Positions 25,551 to 35,600 of a stretch of 44,400 nucleotides of DNA are shown here, piece after piece (the first letter of the stretch is position 1; each line of letters starts with the position of its first letter). Source of the stretch: Pseudomonadota bacterium. Lineage in GTDB: Bacteria; Pseudomonadota; Gammaproteobacteria; Pseudomonadales; Moraxellaceae. The notes below the pieces were generated by a model. The model had not been told where the DNA came from. It saw only the letters and a list, made by a program, of their open reading frames with translations, and made no database searches. The DNA lies in the NCBI GenBank assembly GCA_021851865.1, contig JAJZBU010000024.1, positions 1 through 44,400 on the forward strand, in the 5' to 3' direction. The translations under genes were made by a program, and so were the position numbers.

Positions 25551-27704
25551 ATGTCTTTATCCCCGAAAGTCAGGGTCATTTCGTCGCATCGCCGACACGC
25601 CTTGGTTCTGTCTGCGACGATTTTGAGCCAGGCGGTCTGGGCGACCCACTTTGACTTTAACGAGGACTGGTCGCTCGATTCGACCACCAGTCTTTCCTAT
25701 GGCACAGGTTGGCGTATGGATCAACCGGCCAATGTCCTCGACACCATGCCGCTCACCGGCTTGAACAAGGTGCAGGGGCTGAACTCTTTTGACAACACCG
25801 GCACCCCCTTCACGCAGTTGTACATGGTCAATGAAGACCTGTCCTTGAAGTACAAGGATCGCTTTGGCGCCGAGTTCAGCGGCCTGGCTTTTTATGACGC
25901 GACGCTCATGAACGGTAAGCCACCGGGACCGGGCACCTTCTACCAAGCGGCGGCTGGCTGTAATGCCCAGATCACACCGGCGGCGCAGTTGTCCGCCTGC
26001 GGCTTTCCGCAAGCGACGCGTGAGTTCGATGGGCGCCGTATCCGGGGCTATGACGCTTATCTATGGGGAAATTTTTCGCCCATGGACATGCCTTTGAACG
26101 TGCGTGTCGGTTATCAGGTCGTGAACTGGGGCGAAGCCCTGTTCATCCCCGGGGGCGTCAGCAATGCCAACCCCTTGTCGCTGGCGGCTCTCGAAATGCC
26201 GGGAACTCAGCTCAAGGACGTCATGCTGCCTTTGCCCATGATCTATTTCAACTGGGGGCTCAGTGACACCTATTCTCTCGAGGGCTACGGCGAATTTGGC
26301 TGGCACTTCTCGGAAGGTCCGGGTATGGGCACCAACTACTCGACCAACGATTCCTTCGGTGGTTATGGCGCCGAGCGCGTGCTCGTCGACATGACGGCGG
26401 CGTCGCGTTTGACGCCGGGCCAGATTCAACCGGGGCAGTTGACGCCGGCGCAGTTGGCGCAGGCCTACAATGCCGCCGTTTATGGCAATCCGTCGACCGT
26501 TCTGACCAACAAGTGGACCGGCGACGTGCCGACCAATTTGCACGACCAGTATGGCTTGGCTCTACGCATCGCGCCTTATGACGGTTTCGAGTACGCACTC
26601 TACGCCGAGAACTACAGCAGCCATCTGCCCGTCGCGCAATTCACCACCGGGCAGGCCTTCGGTACGGCTCAGAACGCCCAGGTGGCGGTGGCGGCGCAGA
26701 ACGCCTTGATGCAGGAGCTCGGTATCAGCCAGCAGCTGGCGCAGCAGGTCACGACCCAGGTGGGCGCCGCCGAGAAGGCTTATATGGCGCATCCGGCCGG
26801 TTCCAATCCTGTGCTCGGTATGGCGGGGGCGGCCATCAACGCTTGCGGCAGCAGCTGTAATGGCATCAGTGCGGCGACGACGGTGGCGGGCATCAATGCA
26901 ATGAATGCTGTCGATACGACGACCTATAATCTGGCCTATCCGAACAACATCCATCTCTTCGGTGCGAGCTTCTCCACCAATGTCGCCGGGGTTTCTCTCG
27001 CCGGTGAAATGTCCTATCGTCCCAACCTTCCTGTTTTGCGGGATCTCGGCGATAACCTCGTGGCCGAAAATGCCGCCTGGGCGCAGGTGCTGGCCAACGG
27101 CGGCACGGCAAGCCTAGCGGGGAGCATGCAGGGAACGACGCTGGGACCGCAACAGACGATCCAGGACTGGACGCAGGTGGAGGAATACACCGCTGACATA
27201 TCCGCAGTGTTCAACATGAACAACCTGTGGCACTCGGATGGCGCGATGGCCATCGTCGAGGTCGGTGCCGTGCACTATGCCAACTACGACAGCTCGCAGC
27301 ACTTCGCTTCGACCAAGGCCCTGCTCAATACCATGGTGCCGAACACGGTCAATCCGCTGACCCTGACGCCGACGTCTTATCTCAATGCCTCGGAAGGTTC
27401 TCTCGGCAACTATATGACGCCGACATCCTGGGGCTATCGCCTAGCCATGTCCTTGAATTATGACGACGTCTTCCCTTCGGTGAACATGTCGCCGCAGCTG
27501 CATTTCGGTCAGGATGTGCAGGGCAACTCCGACTACACCGGAGCCTTCATGCAGGGCCGCAAGTCGGCGATGATCGGTCTCAATACGATCTATAACCAGG
27601 CATGGGAAGTCGATGTCGCCTACAATGCTTTCTGGGGGGCTGCGCCGGCCAACTTGATGGACCAGCTGAATACGCTGACCCTGATTCTCAAGTACACCTT
27701 CTGA
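25551..27704 (+). CDS. DUF1302 family outer-membrane-barrel-like protein
   Basis: The protein has 717 residues from the ATG at 25551, preferred over one 33 bases upstream for its AGGGAG ribosome site. A signal peptide is likely (SHRRHALVLSATILSQAVWA, cleaved before THFDF). The rest is rich in aromatic, Asn and Gly beta-strand patterns and ends LILKYTF, a C-terminal Phe typical of barrels folded by BamA. The start FDFNEDWSLDSTTSLSYG and motifs such as GYQVVNWGEALFIPGG fit DUF1302. A helical insert with TPGQIQPGQLTPAQLAQ (about 286-302) stands out. It is first in a four-gene set with DUF1329, a YCF48-like propeller and an MMPL pump. Confidence 0.85.
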   Translation: MSLSPKVRVISSHRRHALVLSATILSQAVWATHFDFNEDWSLDSTTSLSYGTGWRMDQPANVLDTMPLTGLNKVQGLNSFDNTGTPFTQLYMVNEDLSLKYKDRFGAEFSGLAFYDATLMNGKPPGPGTFYQAAAGCNAQITPAAQLSACGFPQATREFDGRRIRGYDAYLWGNFSPMDMPLNVRVGYQVVNWGEALFIPGGVSNANPLSLAALEMPGTQLKDVMLPLPMIYFNWGLSDTYSLEGYGEFGWHFSEGPGMGTNYSTNDSFGGYGAERVLVDMTAASRLTPGQIQPGQLTPAQLAQAYNAAVYGNPSTVLTNKWTGDVPTNLHDQYGLALRIAPYDGFEYALYAENYSSHLPVAQFTTGQAFGTAQNAQVAVAAQNALMQELGISQQLAQQVTTQVGAAEKAYMAHPAGSNPVLGMAGAAINACGSSCNGISAATTVAGINAMNAVDTTTYNLAYPNNIHLFGASFSTNVAGVSLAGEMSYRPNLPVLRDLGDNLVAENAAWAQVLANGGTASLAGSMQGTTLGPQQTIQDWTQVEEYTADISAVFNMNNLWHSDGAMAIVEVGAVHYANYDSSQHFASTKALLNTMVPNTVNPLTLTPTSYLNASEGSLGNYMTPTSWGYRLAMSLNYDDVFPSVNMSPQLHFGQDVQGNSDYTGAFMQGRKSAMIGLNTIYNQAWEVDVAYNAFWGAAPANLMDQLNTLTLILKYTF

Positions 27705-27727
27705 TGGCTTATGAAATAATCGATATG

Positions 27728-27757
27728 AGGTCGTCGTTGCGTTCAGCACGGCGACCT
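27728..27757 (+). other. Intercistronic hairpin between DUF1302 and DUF1329 genes
   Basis: AGGTCGTCG (27728-27736) pairs with CGGCGACCT (27749-27757) over 9 bp with one wobble. No T run follows. It may stabilise or attenuate the mRNA between the two genes. Confidence 0.4.
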
Positions 27758-27811
27758 TCGTCTACACTGGCTGGGAAGAGCCATGATCGTTTTTCTGAGG
27801 AGTAGAGTGAG

Positions 27812-29200
27812 ATGAGACTGAAACACTTGGCAGCCCCTGCGCTGCTGCTCGGTGCCCTGGCTGCTCCCCTGGCGGTGCAGGCGGTGACGTCGGCGGCTGA
27901 TCTCGGGCAGAGTCTGACCCCCCTGGGGGGGGAGAAGGCGGGTAATGGCAAGTCAGGCTGGCAGGCCATTCCGGCCTGGGCCGGCGGTTTGACGGCAGCC
28001 CAGGCGCCGCGGAATTATCATCCGCCGCAACATCATCCTGATCCTTTTGCCAATGAGCGCCCGCTGCTGCAGATCACCGCGGCCAATATGGCGCAGTACG
28101 CCCCCTATCTGACGACGGGGGTGCAGGCTCTGCTCAAGACCTACCCGCAGTCGTTCTATCTGAATGTCTATCCTTCGCACCGCACTTTGGCGGTGCCGGA
28201 CCGTGTCGCTGAGAACACCAAGCGTTGCGCGGCCACGTCGCATCTCAAGGGATGGGCCATGGATGGTTGTGTCGGCGGCACGCCATTCCCCATTCCGCAT
28301 GGCTCGGCCAAGGACAAAGCGTTGCAGATCCTGTGGAATCACATCACCCGCTTCCGCGGTGTCTATGTGATTCGCCGCGCCTCGGAAGCGGCGGTGCAGC
28401 GCAATGGCTCCTATTCGCTGGCGACCAACGACCAGGAGATCTATTTCAAATACTATGATCCCAAGATCAAGACCCTGGCCGAGCTGCACAATGTTCTTTT
28501 CTACTTCATGTCGGTGCAGCTGGCGCCGCCGCGTCTAGCCGGCGGTGCGGTGCTCGTGCGCGAGACGCTCGATCAGCGGGCGGAGCCGCGCGAAGCGTGG
28601 GGTTATAATGCCGGCCAGCGGCGCGTGCGTCAGGCGCCCAATCTGTCCTACGATACGCCGATCGCCGACGCTGACGGTCTGCGCACGGCAGATGACACGG
28701 ACATGTTCAATGGTGCGCCGGATCGCTACGACTGGACGTTGATCGGCAAAAAAGAAATGATCGTGCCGTACAACGACTATCAGCTCAGCTCGCCGACGAT
28801 CAAATATCGTGACCTGCTCACCCGCGATGTTCTCAATCCGCGGCCGCAGCGTTGGGAGATGCACCGCGTCTGGGTGATCGAGGGCATTTTGCGCCCGGGT
28901 AAGCGTCATATCTACTCGAAGCGCCGCTTCTATATCGACGAAGACAGCTGGCAGATCGTCGCTGCTGATCAGTACGACAGCCGTGGTGCGCTCTGGCGGG
29001 TGAGCCTCGCCTTCCCGAAGGAGTACTGGGAAGTTCCGATGATGTGGTCGACGCTTGACGCTTACTTCGATCTGCAAGCGCATCGCTATCATGTCATGGG
29101 CTTGACGAATGAGGAGCCGTACGAGTTCGATGCCACCAAACCGTCGCCTGGTGATGAGTATTTCTCACCGCAGGCCTTGCGTCGTCGCGGCATCCGTTGA
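27812..29200 (+). CDS. DUF1329 family periplasmic protein
   Basis: The 462-residue protein has a signal peptide (MRLKHLAAPALLLGALAAPLAVQA). Mature LTPLGGEKAGN and IPAWAGGL are the DUF1329 opening. Later DRYDWTLIGKKEMIVPYNDYQL, NPRPQRWEMHRVWVIEG and KRRFYIDEDSWQIVAADQYDSRG give an extended beta-sheet pattern. I recall these proteins as LolB-like lipid-binding folds, unverified. Family members are regularly next to DUF1302 genes, as here (107-base gap containing a hairpin). The likely place is the periplasm or outer-membrane inner face, handing a hydrophobic ligand to or from the barrel. GAGG lies upstream of the ATG. Confidence 0.88.
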   Translation: MRLKHLAAPALLLGALAAPLAVQAVTSAADLGQSLTPLGGEKAGNGKSGWQAIPAWAGGLTAAQAPRNYHPPQHHPDPFANERPLLQITAANMAQYAPYLTTGVQALLKTYPQSFYLNVYPSHRTLAVPDRVAENTKRCAATSHLKGWAMDGCVGGTPFPIPHGSAKDKALQILWNHITRFRGVYVIRRASEAAVQRNGSYSLATNDQEIYFKYYDPKIKTLAELHNVLFYFMSVQLAPPRLAGGAVLVRETLDQRAEPREAWGYNAGQRRVRQAPNLSYDTPIADADGLRTADDTDMFNGAPDRYDWTLIGKKEMIVPYNDYQLSSPTIKYRDLLTRDVLNPRPQRWEMHRVWVIEGILRPGKRHIYSKRRFYIDEDSWQIVAADQYDSRGALWRVSLAFPKEYWEVPMMWSTLDAYFDLQAHRYHVMGLTNEEPYEFDATKPSPGDEYFSPQALRRRGIR

Positions 29201-29207
29201 GGGTAGG

Positions 29208-29252
29208 GGGCCGCGCCTGCGGCCCTGACATCGGGGGCGGAGAGGGCCGCCC
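29208..29252 (+). other. Two consecutive hairpins between DUF1329 and YCF48-like genes
   Basis: GGGCCGC/GCGGCCC (29208-29225, loop GCCT) and GGGCGG/CCGCCC (29235-29252, loop of six) lie in tandem in the 83-base gap, without a T run. They probably tune mRNA stability or stoichiometry rather than end transcription. Confidence 0.45.
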
Positions 29253-29283
29253 TCGGTCATTTCAGCATCACGGGAGTTATTAG

Positions 29284-30282
29284 ATGATGCCCAGATTTTT
29301 ACGCTTGAAATGGCGGGCGTTGGCATTGGCCGGCGCTACGCTCGTTCTTGGGGCCCAGGCGGCTCCTCCCGATCTGTCACCGGTGCATGCCAGCGCTTTG
29401 CTGACGCGCGTGGCTGATCATGCACTTCTGCTCGGTATCGCGTCGGCCGGTTCGACGCTGGTCGCCGTCGGCGAGCATGGCGTCATTCTGCGCTCTGCGG
29501 ACCAGGGCCGGACTTGGCAGCAGGTCGCATCACCGACCTCGGTTTTGCTGACGGCGGTCTACTTTGTCGACGCCGTTCATGGTTGGGCGGTGGGACATGA
29601 AGGTGTCGTCCTGGCGACGCAGGATGCGGGGCAGACCTGGTCCTTGCAGCACAGTGCCGATCCTGCCGGTAAGCACAAAGGCTCGCCTTTGATGGGCGTG
29701 TGGTTCCGCAATACCCAGATGGGCCTCGCTGTCGGCGCCTATGGTTATGTCGTGCGGACCGATGATGGCGGCAAAACCTGGGTCGATATGGATGCGAGCT
29801 TTCCCGACCCGGATGGCTGGCATCTGAATGCCGTGGCGAGTTCAGCGACGCAGCCCGATACCGTCTTTGTCGTCGGCGAGAAGGGGCAGATCTTTCGTTC
29901 GGACGATGCCGGGCATGTTTGGCAAAAGCTGAATTCGCCGACCGACGCGTCCTTGTTTGCAGTGGCTGAACCGGCACCGCATGAGCTCTATGTCGCTGGA
30001 CTGGGTGGCAGTTTGTACCGCAGCGTCGACGAAGGCGCGACATGGACGACCTTGGTGACGGGCACCAGCAATGGTCTGCTCGGTGTGGCAGGGCGTAGCG
30101 ATGGCCGTATCGTGGTGGTGGGTAACGATGGCACGGTGTTGAGCAGTCGTGATCATGGTGACCATTTTACCCTTGCGATCCTGCCTGGGCGTGATCATTT
30201 GACGGCGGTGCAGCCGCGTTCAGGACATGGCTGGATCGCCGTTGGTCAGGATGGACCGCATACCCTCTCTACCCAGCCTTAA
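29284..30282 (+). CDS. YCF48/HCF136-like beta-propeller, exported
   Basis: The 332-residue protein has a signal peptide (to about AQA-APPD, residue 26). Five or more BNR-type blades follow, visible as repeated [S/T]xDxGxTW units: SADQGRTWQ, TQDAGQTWS, TDDGGKTWV, SDDAGHVWQ, SVDEGATWT, SRDHGDHF. YCF48 proteins help assemble photosystem II in plants and cyanobacteria; non-photosynthetic bacteria have relatives next to RND pumps. A periplasmic adaptor or chaperone for the adjoining MMPL transporter is the best guess. It is 24 bases before the transporter ATG, with GGGAG about eight bases before its own ATG. Confidence 0.85.
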   Translation: MMPRFLRLKWRALALAGATLVLGAQAAPPDLSPVHASALLTRVADHALLLGIASAGSTLVAVGEHGVILRSADQGRTWQQVASPTSVLLTAVYFVDAVHGWAVGHEGVVLATQDAGQTWSLQHSADPAGKHKGSPLMGVWFRNTQMGLAVGAYGYVVRTDDGGKTWVDMDASFPDPDGWHLNAVASSATQPDTVFVVGEKGQIFRSDDAGHVWQKLNSPTDASLFAVAEPAPHELYVAGLGGSLYRSVDEGATWTTLVTGTSNGLLGVAGRSDGRIVVVGNDGTVLSSRDHGDHFTLAILPGRDHLTAVQPRSGHGWIAVGQDGPHTLSTQP

Positions 30283-30306
30283 AGCCCGCCCCTGGAGACG
30301 TTGACG

Positions 30307-32628
30307 ATGACCCCATCCCCATCCCGTTTCGAGCGTATGATCTTCACCGGGCGCGGCTTGTTACTAGCCCTGTTTGCCTTGATCAGCCTAGCCATGATCT
30401 TTGGCATCTCGCAATTGCATCTGGACACTGGTCTGGCGCGCATGGTGCCGCAGAACCATGAATACATCCGCAATCTGTTGCGTTACAAGGATGAACTCGG
30501 CCTCGGTAACGAGGTGCACATCGTGCTGGCACTCAAGCCTGGTGTTTCCGGTGACATCTTCAATCCGCGTTATATGCAGACGCTCAAACAGCTCAGCGAC
30601 AGCGTCGCCAACCTGCCCGGTGTCGACAAGTCGAAGATGAAGTCGCTATGGACGCCGAATGTGCGCTGGATCGACGTCACCAAAGATGGTTTCGTCGGTG
30701 GCGAGGTCATCCCCAACAGCTATGACGGTGGCGCTGCCAGCCTGGACAAGCTGAAGCGCAATGTTCTGCGTTCAGGTCAGGTCGGCATGCTGGTTGCTGA
30801 TGATTTTCGCTCGACCATGATCAATGCGCCTCTGATCGAGGGTCTTTTTAATTATCGTGACATCTCGCATCAGCTTGACGCTCTGCAGCAGCAGTTCGGC
30901 CAGGGGCCCTATGAAGTACACATCAATGGTGTCGCCAAGATCATCGGCGATCTCATCGATGGTGGGCGTCAGATCGCCGTTTTCTTCCTGGTGGCGATGG
31001 GGCTGACTTTTCTCCTTTTGTTGTGGGACTTCGGCGACATCGTCAGTGCCTTGACGGTGATTTTCTGTGCCCTGATCACGGTCGTCTGGCAACAGGGTGT
31101 CATGGGGCTGCTCGGTGTCTTCGGCGTCCATGGTTTTGGTCTTGACCCCTATTCGATGCTGGTGCCATTCCTGGTCTTCGCCATCGCTGTCAGCCATAGC
31201 GTGCAAGTGGTCAATATGGTCGCGGTGCAGTACACCGAAGGTGACGCTGATCCGGAGACGGCCGCCAGACACGCCTTCCGTTCCCTGATCAAGGCCGGCA
31301 CCCTCGGCTTGGCGATGGAGGCTCTGGGCTTTCTCACCCTGCTGATGATTCGTATTCAGGTCATTCAAAGCCTCGCCATCTCGGCCTCCATCGGGGTGGC
31401 GCTGATTCTGCTGACCTCGTTTGTCCTGTTGCCGATCCTGATGTCTTATTTTCGCATCAGCCCGCGTGCCATCGCACGCGCGCGTGCCAAGTCGAACGCG
31501 ACGGGGATCTGGGGACTGCTGGCGCATATGACGCGTCGTCCCATGGCGGTCACCGCCGTTCTTCTGGCGGTGCTCATGCTGCTGGCGGCGGTGGTCGAAG
31601 GTCGCGGCCTGAAGATCGGCGATCTCGATCGTGGTGCGCCTGAATTGAAGGCGGATTCGCGTTACAACAAAGATGACGCTTACATCAGTCAGCATTATTC
31701 GATTTCTGCCGACGTCCTCGTCGTCATGGTCAAGACTCCGGCGCAGCAATGCACCAGCTTCGCGACCCTGGAGACCATCGATCGCCTGCAGTGGTACCTC
31801 GATGATATTCCAGGCGTACAGTCGGCGAAGTCCCTGGTGACCGGGACGAAACGTGTTCTCGTCGGTTTCAATGAGAGCAACCCGCGCTGGTCGACCATCG
31901 TCAGTGATGACCATGTTCTCAACGATGCCACCAGTCAGCTGACCGATCTGTATTCAGCCGATTGTGATCTGGTGCCGGTCTTCGTCTTCCTCAATGACCA
32001 CAAAGCTGAAACCCTGCAAAGGGTGACGGACGCGATCAAGTCCTTCCGCCTGCAGTACAATCGTCCGGATGTGCAGATTCTTCTCGCCTCTGGCAATGCC
32101 GGTATTGAGGCAGCCTCCAATGACGTCATCGCCGCGTCCAAGAACCCCATGCTTGGACTCGTCTATGCCGTCGTCATCGTCCTCAGCTTCATCGCGTTTC
32201 GCAGCTGGCGTCCAGTGGTGTGCATCGTCCTGCCTTTGGTGGTCACGTCGATGTTGTGTGAAGCCCTGATGACCTTCCTCGGTATCGGGGTCAAGGTGGC
32301 GACCTTGCCGGTCATCGCCCTCGGCGTCGGGATCGGCGTCGATTACGGCATCTATATCTATGCGCGTCTGGAGAGTTATCTCCAGCAGGGGCTGCCTCTT
32401 GATGAGGCGTATGAGGCGACGGTGGCGAGTACCGGTCGTGCCGTCAGCTTCACCGGCATGACCTTGGCCATCGGGGTCTTGACCTGGGTCTTCTCGCCGA
32501 TCAAGTTCCAGGCGGATATGGGGATTTTGCTGACCTTCATGTTCTTGTGGAATATGGTGGGCGCGCTCGTTTTGTTGCCGGCCCTGGCGCATTTTCTCGT
32601 TCCCAGGACGCACAAGCCCTCAGCTTAA
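30307..32628 (+). CDS. MMPL/RND family inner-membrane transporter
   Basis: The protein has 773 residues from the ATG at 30307 (GGAG nine bases upstream). TM1 is at about 16-36 and a large periplasmic loop follows. TM2-6 (about 222-395) include DPYSMLVPFLVFAIAVSHSVQVVNM; a second loop (about 440-610) and TM8-12 follow. The second half has IALGVGIGVDYGIYIYARLE, the Asp-Tyr proton-relay motif of MMPL pumps; the first half has SHS at the equivalent place. MMPL proteins export or move lipids and other hydrophobic compounds using the proton gradient. It ends the DUF1302-DUF1329-YCF48 set, likely its engine. Confidence 0.9.
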   Translation: MTPSPSRFERMIFTGRGLLLALFALISLAMIFGISQLHLDTGLARMVPQNHEYIRNLLRYKDELGLGNEVHIVLALKPGVSGDIFNPRYMQTLKQLSDSVANLPGVDKSKMKSLWTPNVRWIDVTKDGFVGGEVIPNSYDGGAASLDKLKRNVLRSGQVGMLVADDFRSTMINAPLIEGLFNYRDISHQLDALQQQFGQGPYEVHINGVAKIIGDLIDGGRQIAVFFLVAMGLTFLLLLWDFGDIVSALTVIFCALITVVWQQGVMGLLGVFGVHGFGLDPYSMLVPFLVFAIAVSHSVQVVNMVAVQYTEGDADPETAARHAFRSLIKAGTLGLAMEALGFLTLLMIRIQVIQSLAISASIGVALILLTSFVLLPILMSYFRISPRAIARARAKSNATGIWGLLAHMTRRPMAVTAVLLAVLMLLAAVVEGRGLKIGDLDRGAPELKADSRYNKDDAYISQHYSISADVLVVMVKTPAQQCTSFATLETIDRLQWYLDDIPGVQSAKSLVTGTKRVLVGFNESNPRWSTIVSDDHVLNDATSQLTDLYSADCDLVPVFVFLNDHKAETLQRVTDAIKSFRLQYNRPDVQILLASGNAGIEAASNDVIAASKNPMLGLVYAVVIVLSFIAFRSWRPVVCIVLPLVVTSMLCEALMTFLGIGVKVATLPVIALGVGIGVDYGIYIYARLESYLQQGLPLDEAYEATVASTGRAVSFTGMTLAIGVLTWVFSPIKFQADMGILLTFMFLWNMVGALVLLPALAHFLVPRTHKPSA

Positions 32629-32664
32629 ACGGGGAGCAGCTTCCCCTCGCTTGCAGGTGAAGTC

Positions 32665-35600
32665 ATGGTAGAGGCCGCGTCGTGCTCGCGGCGGGATAGC
32701 CTGTTCATCGCGCTATCCCGCTTTTCCGAACCCATCGAAGATGGCCTGCGCGATTTTGCCGGCCGCTTCTATGACAGCCTGCTCGATCAGGAACTCGAGC
32801 AGGTGACTGCCGCGGACCTCGCCGCCGATGTCCACGCCCTGTATACCTTTGTGCAGGCGTCCGCACATCAGGGGCGCGGCATCTTTGTGCGCGTGCGCGC
32901 GGCGCATCAGCGCACTTGCATCGATCTTTATGGTGAAGAAACTCCCTTTCTCCTCAATACCTTGAAGATGCATCTGCGCGCCAGGGGCTATCCGCCTCTG
33001 CTCATCGTCGATCAGGCCTTAAGTGAAGGACTGCAGGAGAGGTATCGTGTCGCTTTGCATCTGCAGGTGATGGCGATGGAGGACGCCGCCTGCCGCGAGC
33101 TTGAACGGGGGCTGAACGCGCTGCTCGCCCAGTTGCAGCGTTGTGTGGCGGACTTTGCGGCGATGCGAGAGGTTCTGTTGCGCGAGTCGATGGAAGCCTT
33201 GCGGCGGGTCGAGGCGGGCTTCGAGCGTGAAAAGAATCTCGAGTTCTATGCTCTGATCAGCTGGTTGTTGCAGGAGAACATGCTCTTTCTCGGTCTCGAG
33301 CGCCGCGGCGAAGGTGCGCGTCGTCTCGGCTATCTGGCCGTTTGCGATGATGCTCTGAGAGAGGCGTTGTGGTCACAGGAGGGGCAGTTTTTGCATCCTT
33401 GTCTGGGTTTCGCCCAGGTGGCGCATCGTTCGCCGATCAATCACGATGATTTTTGTGATGTCATCATCCTCCGTTGCCCGGATGAGCGTGGGCAGATACT
33501 GGCGGAATGGCGCCTTCTGGGTCTTTACACGTCGCGCATGCATCAAGTCGACCCGGCGACGATACCGGTCATGCGCGACACCATGGCGCAGGTCAGGGAA
33601 CTGTGTGGCTTTCACCCGCTCAGTGCGGATGCGCGCAATCTCGATCGATTTTTGCGGTTTTTGCCGCGAGAGCGCCTGTTTTTAGCGGATATCAAGGCGC
33701 TGGTGCCATATTTGCGCGCACTGGTCGCGCGTTCGCAGCGGCGACAGGTGCGCTTTCTCTGGTGGCAGACGCCGAGCAAGCAGATGCAATACGTCTCTTT
33801 GTTCCTGCCCAAGGATCTCTATCAAGCGACGGCTTCTGAGGATTATCGCCAGCATTTACAAGTCGAGCTGGCGGCTGAATCGGTGCGCTGCAAAGTCCTG
33901 ATATCGGAGTACCTCTGGGTCCGCCTCGATTATGTCGTGGTCGCCGGACGTGCCATCGATGCAGCGATGCGTGAGCGTCTCGCCGCTGACTGGACGACTG
34001 GGCAGGGAGTGCGCCTGGCGCGAGCCGTCGATGAACCGCCAAGCCTTTTCAATGCCGCCTACCGCAGCACCCACACCGCTGCAGATATGGCCGCTGACCT
34101 GCAGTTGTGGCGGGAACTCTGGCGCGAGGCGACAGGGACGCAGGTGCGTTGCCAAGTGATCGATCCTGAGCAGGCGCAGGTGCGGGTCAGCGTCTTGCAT
34201 CAGCCGCAGGCCATGTGGTTGTCGGAGATGCTGCCGGCCCTCGAAAGCATGGGACTGCGCGTCATCAGCGAGACCAGTTTCAGTCTCGTCGATGCTAAAT
34301 CGTGCGCCTATCTGCATGAATTGTGGGTGCAGTGGCCGACTCCGGTGGACGCGACTGACCTGACCCTGATCGCCGCTGCCTTGTCGGCTTGCTGGCAGGG
34401 GCGGACCTATGTCGATACGTTTAATCGTCTGCTTTTGGCGGCACAACTACCCTTGCAGGCGGTGCAGGTTTTGCGCGCTTACGCCGCCTATATGCAGCAG
34501 ATCCGCTTACCGTATAGCCAACAGGGGGTGAGCGATGTCTTGCTGCGCTATCCGGAACTAACGCGCCAGCTTTGGCAGGCTTTTGTTCGCCGCCTGACGA
34601 GTCGTGAGCCTTGTTTCGATGTCACCTGGGCGCAGACGCTGGCTCAGGTCGGCAATTTGCATGAAGATGCCATCTTTCGCGCCTACGCCGAGTTGATCGC
34701 GGCGACGGTGCGCAGCAATGCCCTGCAGACACCGCCACCGGTGGTGCTCGCTTTCAAATTGGCGCCACAGGGAGGCTTGTGGCCGCTGCCACGGCCGTGG
34801 AAGGAAATATTTGTTTACGGCCCGGACTTCGAGGGAATTCATCTGCGTTTTGGGCCCTTGGCGCGTGGCGGTATTCGCTGGTCGGAACGCTGCGATGACT
34901 ACCGCACCGAGGTGCTCGGACTGGTCAAGGCGCAGCAGGTCAAGAACTCCCTGATCGTGCCCGTCGGGGCGAAAGGTGGCTTTGTCCTGCGCCGTCGTGA
35001 CCTGGATCCGCGTGCGCGCCAACAGGCCGGGGCATCCGCTTATGATCGCTTCATCGACGCCCTCCTTGAGCTGACCGATAGCCTCGTGGCGGACCAAGTC
35101 CAGCATCCGGAGGGCCTGCTCTGCCACGATGCCGACGATCCTTATCTGGTGGTGGCGGCGGACAAAGGCACGGCGAACTTTTCCGACCGGGCCAACGCGC
35201 GCAGCGAGGCCCATCATTTTTGGCTGGGAGACGCTTTCGCCTCGGGTGGCGAGCATGGTTACGACCACAAGAAGATGGGCATCACCGCCCGTGGCGCCAT
35301 GCTTTCGCTACAACGGCATCTGCTCTTGCTGCAACGGCAGGACCGCGCTTATACCTGTCTTGGCATCGGTGATATGTCAGGAGATGTCTTTGGCAATGGC
35401 ATGTTGCTGGATCGCAAGATGCAACTACTGGCCGCCTTCAATCATGCGCACATCTTTATCGATCCGGCGCCGGACGAGGCGGCGTGGACAGAGCGGCAGC
35501 GTCTTTTTGCCCTGCCCGGGTCGAGCTGGAATGACTACGACCGGCGTCGATTGTCGCCGGGAGGCGCCATCTATGCGCGTAGCGACAAGTCGATCGACGT

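Noticed and set aside
30301-30306. TTG start for the MMPL transporter
   Set aside because: It is only three bases from GGAG; the ATG at 30307 has ideal spacing.
30772-31914. 380-codon antisense frame in the MMPL gene
   Set aside because: The Asp/Gln/His-rich sequence mirrors membrane-helix codons on the sense strand; not a gene.
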